Assembly (NCBI GenBank): GCA_036268295.1
Contig: DATAUK010000007.1
Location: 1-29,249 of the forward strand
Source of the DNA: DATAUK01 sp036268295
GTDB lineage: Bacteria > Actinomycetota > Actinomycetes > JAFAQI01
DNA: 29,249 nt
Direction: 5' to 3'
Shown: positions 24,699 to 29,249 of the stretch, one piece after another
How positions within the stretch are numbered: the stretch's first letter is position 1
How the letters are laid out: every line of letters begins with the position of its first letter
The notes under the pieces: generated by a model
Databases searched by the model: none
What the model was told of the DNA's origin: nothing
The model's input: only the letters and a program-made list of their open reading frames with translations
Program-made: the position numbers and the translations under genes

Positions 24699-24780
24699 CC
24701 AGCGCCTCTCACGCCGACTTTTGTGCGCACCCCCACAACGTATGTCTCGGAAGTTGTCTATCAGTGGTTCGCCAACAGAT

Positions 24781-24841
24781 CGTGATCTTGACGCAAATGA
24801 GCCTCTAGGACCCGATATGCCTAACGTGCGTCAAGATCACG
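24781..24841. repeat. REP-like palindrome, copy 1 (nuclease-gene 3' side)
   Basis: CGTGATCTTGACGCA (24781-24795) and its exact complement (24827-24841) enclose a 31-base loop. The right arm is also the last coding part of the DUF559-type gene, whose TAG stop is at 24823-24821. The outer arm with two more bases, CGTGATCTTGACGCAAA (24781-24797), is found again, exactly inverted, at 25821-25837. It could also act as terminator for the nuclease-like gene. Confidence 0.85.
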
Positions 24842-25720
24842 GAGGGCTTGCCTGACCTTTGTGACCGTCGCGACCGGAGAGGTGTAGTAGTCCTCGGCGC
24901 TGAAGACCAGGACCATCCAGCCGAGCGCCCGCAGTGCGTCACGCCGCCGGTCGTCGTGACGGCGCTGCTCCCAGTGAAGTGCGCCGTCGTACTCCACGAT
25001 CAACCGTTGATCGACGTAGGCGAGGTCGACGCGAGCGACGAACTTGCCGTTGCGGTCAGTCACGACGACCTGCGCCTGCGGCCGCGGCAGACCCCCAAGG
25101 ACGAGCACCAGCCGCAGCCGGGTCTCCATCGCCGACTCGCTCAGCCCATCCATGAGGTTCACCACCTCGGCCACCCTCCGGTTGTTGCGCAGGCCGGGGT
25201 GGGTCAGGGCGTACGCCGTCAGGTCCGCTGGGACAACGGCGCCGGCGTGTGCGAGAAAGTCGGCGACGACTACCGCCTCGACCAGCGACAGCCAGCGGGC
25301 ACAGTCAAACGCCGTACGCAGCTCGTTGGTCATCGCGACACCGTCGAGAACTCGAAGATCGCTCTGGTCGACGGTGATCTCCTTGGTCAGCATCCCGGCC
25401 CTGGTGCGGCACCGAGAACCTGTGGGGTAGCCGGCCCAGACCAGCTCGCCGCGACGATCCTGCACCTCGATGCCGTAGATCCACGCGGAGGTCAGACCGC
25501 AGAGAAAGCCGTTGGTGCCGAGGACAAGCCGAACCGCCGCAAGCCGGACCTCGCGGGTGTCGGCAACGTCACGATGCACCCAGACCTCGCGGAAGACATT
25601 GCGCCACTGTGACCCCTGAAGGGCAGCCGGGGTGACGCCGTAGGTTGCCGCGGTCGTTGTCGTGAACGGCCAGCGGAGCAACTCATCGGGAACGGACGCG
25701 ATCGCCATGGCCGCGAGCAT
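24821..25720 (-). CDS. DUF559-type nuclease-fold protein with AbiEi-like N-terminal part
   Basis: About 299 residues from ATG at 25720 (ATG at 25708 also possible; neither has a clear ribosome binding site). The N-terminal part (DELLRWPFTTTTAATYGVTP to REVWVHRDVAD) resembles the winged-helix start of AbiEi-type/actinobacterial proteins often annotated as type IV antitoxin-like. The middle is helical (TSAWIYGIEV, ELRTAFDCARWLSLVEAVVV). The C-terminal 95 residues are a Vsr/PD-(D/E)xK-like DUF559 domain: METRLRLVLVLGGLPRPQ, RVDLAY (Asp about 232), IVEYDGALHW (Glu243, Asp245) and RRRDALRALGWMVLVF. Nuclease activity is possible but unproven. The final RDLDAR is encoded by a hairpin arm. No partner toxin gene (AbiEii-like) is adjacent. 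The gene is enclosed by related palindromes. The open frame continues to 25972 through the second palindrome but this extension looks non-coding. Confidence 0.8.
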   Translation of the reverse strand: MLAAMAIASVPDELLRWPFTTTTAATYGVTPAALQGSQWRNVFREVWVHRDVADTREVRLAAVRLVLGTNGFLCGLTSAWIYGIEVQDRRGELVWAGYPTGSRCRTRAGMLTKEITVDQSDLRVLDGVAMTNELRTAFDCARWLSLVEAVVVADFLAHAGAVVPADLTAYALTHPGLRNNRRVAEVVNLMDGLSESAMETRLRLVLVLGGLPRPQAQVVVTDRNGKFVARVDLAYVDQRLIVEYDGALHWEQRRHDDRRRDALRALGWMVLVFSAEDYYTSPVATVTKVRQALRDLDAR

Positions 25721-25778
25721 GCCGACGACAAAGCCTGTGGGTGAACGTTGTCCACAGCCGCCACCTCCCAATTCCCGC

Positions 25779-25835
25779 TGATCTTGACGAAAAGTGTCCT
25801 CGACGCCGCTCCATCGACACTTTGCGTCAAGATCA
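25779..25835. repeat. REP-like palindrome, copy 2 (nuclease-gene 5' side)
   Basis: TGATCTTGACGAAAAGTGTC (25779-25798) pairs with GACACTTTGCGTCAAGATCA (25816-25835), 19 of 20 positions, over a 17-base loop. It shares the TGATCTTGACG core with copy 1. The outer arm TTTGCGTCAAGATCACG (25821-25837) is the exact inverse of 24781-24797. It lies 59 bp upstream of the nuclease-like start and 40 bp before the next gene on the plus strand. Confidence 0.85.
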
Positions 25836-25863
25836 CGCAGGGGTTTGGGTCGGAGGTGGCGGA

Positions 25864-25869
25864 TAGGTT
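25864..25869 (+). promoter_or_regulatory. Possible -10 element of the PEP mutase family gene
   Basis: TAGGTT lies seven bases before the ATG at 25876, so transcription could begin at the start codon. A GGGGA just before the ATG is too close for a normal Shine-Dalgarno site. No good -35 is seen. Confidence 0.3.
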
Positions 25870-25875
25870 CGGGGA

Positions 25876-26694
25876 ATGACCGACCATGCTGAGAAGGCCG
25901 CTGCGTTTCTCGCACTGCACGACGGCCCGGCGCCGCTGCTGATCCCCAACCCATGGGACGCCGGTTCGGCACGGATCCTCGCCTCGCTTGGATTTCAGGC
26001 GCTGGCGACCACCAGCAGCGGATTCGCGGCGACGCTCGGCAGGCTTGACGGCTCGGTCACTCGAGATGAAGCGCTCGGTCATGCCCAGGTCGTGGTCGGC
26101 GCGGTTGATCTCCCTGTCTCGGCTGATCTGGAGAACTGCTTCGCCGACGATCCGGCCGGGGTTGCCGAGACTGCGCGGCTTGCGGTGGCGACCGGGTTAG
26201 CCGGGTTCTCGGTCGAGGACTACACCGGCAACGACGACGACCCGATCTACGACCTTGCATTGGCAGCGGAGCGGGTTGCGGCGGCAGCCGAGGCTGCCCA
26301 TAGCGGGCCGGCGCGGCTGGTGGTGACCGCGCGATCGGAGAACTATCTGCACGATCGCGCCGACCTTGCGGACACAATCGCCAGGCTGCAAGCGTTCCAG
26401 GCTGCCGGGGCCGACGTGCTTTATGCGCCCGGGATCAGCTCGCCCGAGGACATTCGATCCGTGGTCTGCTCGGTCGATCGTCCCGTCAACGTGCTGGCGC
26501 TTCCGAACGGCCCCGATGTCGCGGGGCTGGCGGCCCTTGGTGTACGCCGGATCTCGGTCGGTGGTGCCTTCGCCTACGCGGCGATCGCCCGCCTCGTGGA
26601 CGCGGGTCGAGAGTTGATGGAGGACGGCACGCTCGGCTTCTGGCAACGCTCCAGCATCGGTGGTGTCGCGGCCCGCGCCGCCTTCACCGACTGA
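25876..26694 (+). CDS. Isocitrate lyase / phosphoenolpyruvate mutase family protein
   Basis: A 272-residue TIM-barrel enzyme of the PEP mutase/isocitrate lyase superfamily. Visible are LLIPNPWDAGSARILASLGF (first strand and substrate loop), ATTSSGFAATLG, the Mg-binding DLENCF (ADLENCFADDP), GFSVEDYTG and VTARSENYL. The KKCGH catalytic motif of true isocitrate lyase is absent. The length and the NPWDAGSA start match the small, mostly uncharacterised 2-methylisocitrate-lyase-like or oxaloacetate-hydrolase-like members. The reaction is probably C-C or C-P bond cleavage on a small carboxylic acid; the substrate is not predictable. ATG at 25876 is the first in frame. The gene is followed 62 bp later by a membrane protein gene on the same strand. 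Confidence 0.87.
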   Translation: MTDHAEKAAAFLALHDGPAPLLIPNPWDAGSARILASLGFQALATTSSGFAATLGRLDGSVTRDEALGHAQVVVGAVDLPVSADLENCFADDPAGVAETARLAVATGLAGFSVEDYTGNDDDPIYDLALAAERVAAAAEAAHSGPARLVVTARSENYLHDRADLADTIARLQAFQAAGADVLYAPGISSPEDIRSVVCSVDRPVNVLALPNGPDVAGLAALGVRRISVGGAFAYAAIARLVDAGRELMEDGTLGFWQRSSIGGVAARAAFTD

Positions 26695-26756
26695 GCCGGC
26701 CGCCGGCGGGTACCGATACCGTCGAACTGTGCGTGGATCTGGGCTGACGGCTGATC

Positions 26757-27416
26757 GTGGCTGACGAGAGCGAACCCAAGGACAAGATCCAGCTCTCGCT
26801 GTCGCAGATCGCGGCGAGTTGCCTGGCTGCGGTGTCGGCCGCGGTACTGTGCTCATTCTTTGGCGTTGCCGGCACGGTCATCGGTACCGCGATCGCCAGC
26901 CTGTTCGCCACGATCGGCAGTGCGCTCTACGCCCACTCGTTGCGGCGTACCAAGGCCCGGTTGCGCCGGCTGCATCAGGCGGGTGCGGCGGCTCCGCCGC
27001 TCACCGAGGTCTTCAAGACGACGCGACAGCAGGGCCGCGAGTGGCTGGACCAGATCCAGTGGCGGCTGGTCGGAATCGGCGCGGCGGCGGTCTTCGTCGT
27101 CTCGATCGGGGTGGTCACGATCATCGAGTTCAGCGCAGGGGAGTCGCTCTCGGCACTGTTCGGCGTCTCCCACTCCGGCGGCCGCGAGAGCGCCGTCACG
27201 TCAGTCCTGCACATCGGCCCGCACGGCAAGCACAATCACAAACATCATCCGACGCCAACCCCGAGCGCTTCTGGCTCGTCGACACCGACCGTGACGGCGA
27301 CGGCGAGTCCGGCACCGGCCCGGACGGTCACTGTGACGCCGACTCCGATCGAGACGGTGACCACCACCGCGTCACCGACGTCGCCGTCCCCGACCGGATC
27401 CAGCTCAACGCCCTGA
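26757..27416 (+). CDS. Membrane protein with Thr/Pro/Ser-rich extracytoplasmic tail
   Basis: A 219-residue protein from GTG at 26757. Residues 12-58 form a hydrophobic hairpin (IQLSLSQIAASCLAAVSAAV followed by FFGVAGTVIGTAIASLFATI), then a basic cytoplasmic-type segment (HSLRRTKARLRRLHQAG), then a third helix at about 103-124 (LVGIGAAAVFVVSIGVVTII). After this come a His-rich patch (GPHGKHNHKHH) and about 60 residues made mostly of Thr, Pro, Ser and Ala, like a mucin-type O-glycosylated stalk. The first 60 residues resemble a common actinobacterial membrane segment, but no function is known to me. The tail ends at PTGSSSTP without a sorting signal. Confidence 0.75.
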   Translation: MADESEPKDKIQLSLSQIAASCLAAVSAAVLCSFFGVAGTVIGTAIASLFATIGSALYAHSLRRTKARLRRLHQAGAAAPPLTEVFKTTRQQGREWLDQIQWRLVGIGAAAVFVVSIGVVTIIEFSAGESLSALFGVSHSGGRESAVTSVLHIGPHGKHNHKHHPTPTPSASGSSTPTVTATASPAPARTVTVTPTPIETVTTTASPTSPSPTGSSSTP

Positions 27417-27771
27417 ACTCGGCGGTTATCGCCGGATCGGCCGTGGCCGTTTGCCTTTGGTTTGGTGCGGTGGCGGCACGTGGGACGGGATCGGTGTTGC
27501 GGTGCCGGCATCGACGACACCAGTCAGCCCGTTGCCGGTGATCACGCACTCACCGGCCAGGATCTTGGTGTCCTCGGCGTTCAGTGGATTCGGCAGTTCG
27601 GCTCGCCGTCGTGCGGTTAGCGACCGAAGCTGAACGCACCGACCATGTCGGTACGACGTCGAAGTCACGACGAGCGCCCGCCTCCATCGGAGTATCGCTG
27701 GGATAACGAAATTCTCAATGACTGCAACGATTTGTCCCGGGAGGTGGGGCGTGACCAACCGTAGACGGGAG
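27417..27771. other. 355-bp intergenic stretch between convergent genes, possible decayed coding
   Basis: No convincing intact gene. On the minus strand a frame from 27758 (TTG) to 27426 stays open for 110 codons. Its last 50 codons (NAEDTKILAGECVITGNGLT and on to a Pro/Lys/Arg-rich end) have coding-like G/C third positions, while the first half does not, and no ribosome binding site is present. It may be the remnant of a gene. The upper part of the gap (about 27640-27740) is noticeably lower in GC than its surroundings. Confidence 0.35.
27534..27557. terminator. Hairpin in the gap after the Thr/Pro-rich protein gene
   Basis: GCCGGTGA (27534-27541) pairs perfectly with TCACCGGC (27550-27557) over an eight-base loop. 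It is 118 bp after the stop at 27416, so its use as terminator is uncertain. Confidence 0.3.
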
Positions 27772-28689
27772 TTAGGCTGACAGCAGCTTGGCGTCGTGCG
27801 TCAGCCAGTCGATGACGTGGCCGGCCGTCCACTCCGGTGCCTCCAGCATCGGCACGTGACCGATGTCCTCTGCAATCTCGAAGCGCCACTGCGGGAACTC
27901 GCGGAAGCTGGCTGTGGCGACCTTGATTGACACCAGTCGGTCCCGGTCGCCGTGCAAGAGCAGGACCGGAGCGGTGATCTGCTGGAACCGCCGCCGAACC
28001 AGCTGCGGCCGACCGAGCAGGCGCAGCAGCGAGCGTCCTGCCTTCAATGTGTCGGTCGGCGAGAATTCGCCGGGTGTGCGGCTCTCGATCGACCGGATCC
28101 CCTCGGCGATCACCTCGGGCGGGATCCGAGAGATGTCGACCGTGCAGAGCTTCAGGGTTTCGCGGACCTGCTCCGGGATGGTCTGGCGCTTGCGTCGGCG
28201 GGCGAACGCCGCTTCGCCAAACCCAGGCATCGCGACGACCGCGAACTGCAACGCCACCCTCGGATCGACTCGTGAGAGCAGCGGCCGCGGCAGCGCCGGG
28301 TCGACCAGCACCGCGCCGAGGACGAGATCGGGAGACTTGGCCGTCTCGAGCAGCGTGATGAGGCCGCCCATCGAGTTGCCCATCAGCACGACCGGCTCGG
28401 CCACGACCTCGCGGAGGAAACGGTCGAGCAGCGCCCGGTTGGCCTGCACCGACGTCGACCGGCCGGCAGCCGGGGTGAGGCCGTGACCGGCAAGGTCGAT
28501 CGCCAGCATCCGGCACCGCGTGGTGAGCAACGGCGCGACGGCAAGCCAGTTCCAGGCCGATCCGCCCAGGCCGTGTACGGCGACGATCAGGGGACCGTCG
28601 TCCGGACCACCGAGATCGAGGTAGTGCGTCGGGCCAGCCAGATCGACGGTCTTCGACGTTGCGGGATGTAGGGCGGTCACGCTATCCAC
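27772..28689 (-). CDS. Alpha/beta hydrolase
   Basis: A 305-residue alpha/beta-hydrolase-fold protein with a full catalytic triad: Ser106 in the nucleophile elbow GNSMGG, Asp250 in LLHGDRDRLV and His278 in DIGHVPMLE. The oxyanion region is VAVHGLGGSAWNW. The cap domain (about 145-225) has an Arg/Lys-rich helix (FARRRKRQT). It belongs to the broad lipase/esterase/epoxide-hydrolase-like group; substrate unknown. The start is a GTG at 28689, with AAGG a few bases upstream; a second GTG at 28680 is also possible. The gene is alone on the minus strand with no signal peptide, so it is probably cytosolic. Confidence 0.88.
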   Translation of the reverse strand: MDSVTALHPATSKTVDLAGPTHYLDLGGPDDGPLIVAVHGLGGSAWNWLAVAPLLTTRCRMLAIDLAGHGLTPAAGRSTSVQANRALLDRFLREVVAEPVVLMGNSMGGLITLLETAKSPDLVLGAVLVDPALPRPLLSRVDPRVALQFAVVAMPGFGEAAFARRRKRQTIPEQVRETLKLCTVDISRIPPEVIAEGIRSIESRTPGEFSPTDTLKAGRSLLRLLGRPQLVRRRFQQITAPVLLLHGDRDRLVSIKVATASFREFPQWRFEIAEDIGHVPMLEAPEWTAGHVIDWLTHDAKLLSA

Positions 28690-29249
28690 GATGCCTTATC
28701 GCGAGTGATCCAGGTGACGCGAGGGCCGGTCCCTTCATCTGGTCTTCACCGTGCGATCACTGATGCCCGGCGTCGTCGTACCTGGGTCAGAGCACGGCTG
28801 GCGCCCGGCGGTTCCCATCGAGGTCGCGACGGCGTTCCCACCCGGCGCTCGCTACCTACGTGATTCTCCTGATACAGAGCCAATCCTGGGGATTTGGCGG
28901 GTTGGTCGCCGCCCGATCACCGGCGAGCCGGTCGGTGTCGGCACGCCTGACGGTTTCGGAGTAGGCGAGCTGCTCGGTGTGGGTGATGGTGATGGTGATG
29001 GCGAGGCAGTCGCAGGCGGCGACGATGGCTTGGTCGACGGCGCGGGTCTGGCGGCCGCGATAGGACAACGCAATGCTCCAGTTCGCTGGGACAGGGGTAG
29101 GCACCGGTCAGCGACAGCAACCGCCACGCTACAAGCGATCAAGGCCATGGCGGGGCCCGAAGCGTCGAGCTTTCACCTCATCTGCCGGACACCGGGTAGG
29201 CCCCGGAACGCCCGAAAGTTCCCCGTCCCCTTGAGTCGATCACCAACTT
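28690..29249. other. 560-bp terminal stretch without a convincing intact gene
   Basis: Nothing on either strand shows a clear gene with a ribosome binding site. Part of it (28856-29104, minus) has a coding-like frame, listed separately. A trinucleotide run (TGATGG repeated, about 28985-28999) lies inside that frame. No tRNA, hairpin terminator or mobile element end was recognised. The last 100 bases run off the window. Confidence 0.5.
28856..29104 (-). pseudogene. Probable gene remnant or unrecognised small gene
   Basis: An 82-codon frame from GTG at 29104 to TAG at 28856. Its central 45 codons have almost exclusively C or G in third position (for instance the codons for ACDCLAITITITHTEQLAYS), which is what real genes here show and which the two other minus-strand frames lack. 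The frame is closed by TGA two codons before the GTG and has no ribosome binding site. The peptide has no family I recognise. Most likely it is the broken piece of a larger gene; a short real protein is the alternative. Confidence 0.3.

Noticed and set aside
25748..25756. TTGTCCACA, a DnaA-box-like sequence
   Set aside because: A single copy. An origin would need a cluster of boxes and neighbours such as dnaA or dnaN, none of which is present.
24821..25972. The long form (383 residues) of the DUF559-type protein
   Set aside because: The additional N-terminal 84 residues read through a palindrome and antisense of the next gene, and lack any domain feature; the winged-helix part begins close to 25708.
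26819..27541. A 240-codon frame with Asp/Gly repeats resembling calcium-binding repeats
   Set aside because: It is the +1 reading of the Thr/Pro-rich tail of the membrane protein; the real frame has helices and a sensible start.
28917..29120. A frame coding for six consecutive His residues
   Set aside because: It results from the CAC/CCA/ATC trinucleotide run read in another phase; third-position composition favours a different frame.

Overview
The window is a chromosomal segment of a high-GC Gram-positive bacterium, almost certainly an actinomycete (Actinomycetota). Evidence: very high GC with strong G/C third-position bias, frequent GTG starts, a deoD-pmmB pair in the order known from mycobacteria, a CcdA-thioredoxin fusion of the mycobacterial DipZ type, a coenzyme-F420-type luciferase-like oxidoreductase, DHA2-type MFS/TetR genes and large LuxR ATPase regulators. 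A genus cannot be fixed from the sequence. I found no rRNA, tRNA, CRISPR array, phage module or transposase.

Layout. (1) 1-2068, plus strand: the 3' end of a purine nucleoside phosphorylase gene overlaps a phosphohexomutase/phosphopentomutase gene (nucleoside salvage). (2) 2079-5378, minus strand: a tight three-gene operon of carbon-nitrogen hydrolase, dihydropyrimidinase/hydantoinase and LLM-family oxidoreductase, consistent with reductive pyrimidine or hydantoin breakdown. (3) 5564-7684, plus: a secreted S53 (sedolisin) peptidase with two PKD-like domains and no recognisable propeptide. (4) 7941-11155, minus: a 64-residue small protein followed by a large ATPase-LuxR regulator. (5) 11287-16498, minus: two GGDEF-EAL cyclic-di-GMP proteins with a six-helix membrane protein between them, ending in a 31-bp tandem repeat bounded by a perfect inverted repeat. 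(6) 16655-18942: divergent MFS exporter and TetR regulator around a composite palindromic operator. (7) 18974-20617, minus: a secreted glycine-rich, Ig-like surface protein. (8) 20741-22652, plus: a class V PLP enzyme, probably leaderless, then a possible tiny acidic peptide gene. (9) 22727-24698, minus: DipZ-like thiol-redox membrane protein and a 62-residue protein. (10) 24781-25837: a DUF559-type nuclease-fold gene flanked by two related hairpins whose outer arms form a 17-bp perfect inverted pair. (11) 25876-28689: a PEP mutase/isocitrate lyase family protein, a membrane protein with a Thr/Pro-rich tail, and an alpha/beta hydrolase. (12) 28690-29249: no convincing intact gene; one probable gene remnant.

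The most unusual item is unit 10. The terminal codons of the nuclease-like gene are part of one hairpin arm, and the same motif recurs inverted at the other side. This suggests a small repeat-bounded cassette, by analogy with REP/REPIN elements or free-standing homing endonucleases. Other points of interest are the LLM oxidoreductase in a pyrimidine-type operon, the doubled TetR operator, the 31-bp repeat element and two small ORFs with possible ribosome binding sites. All assignments come from reading motifs by eye; no database search was possible.
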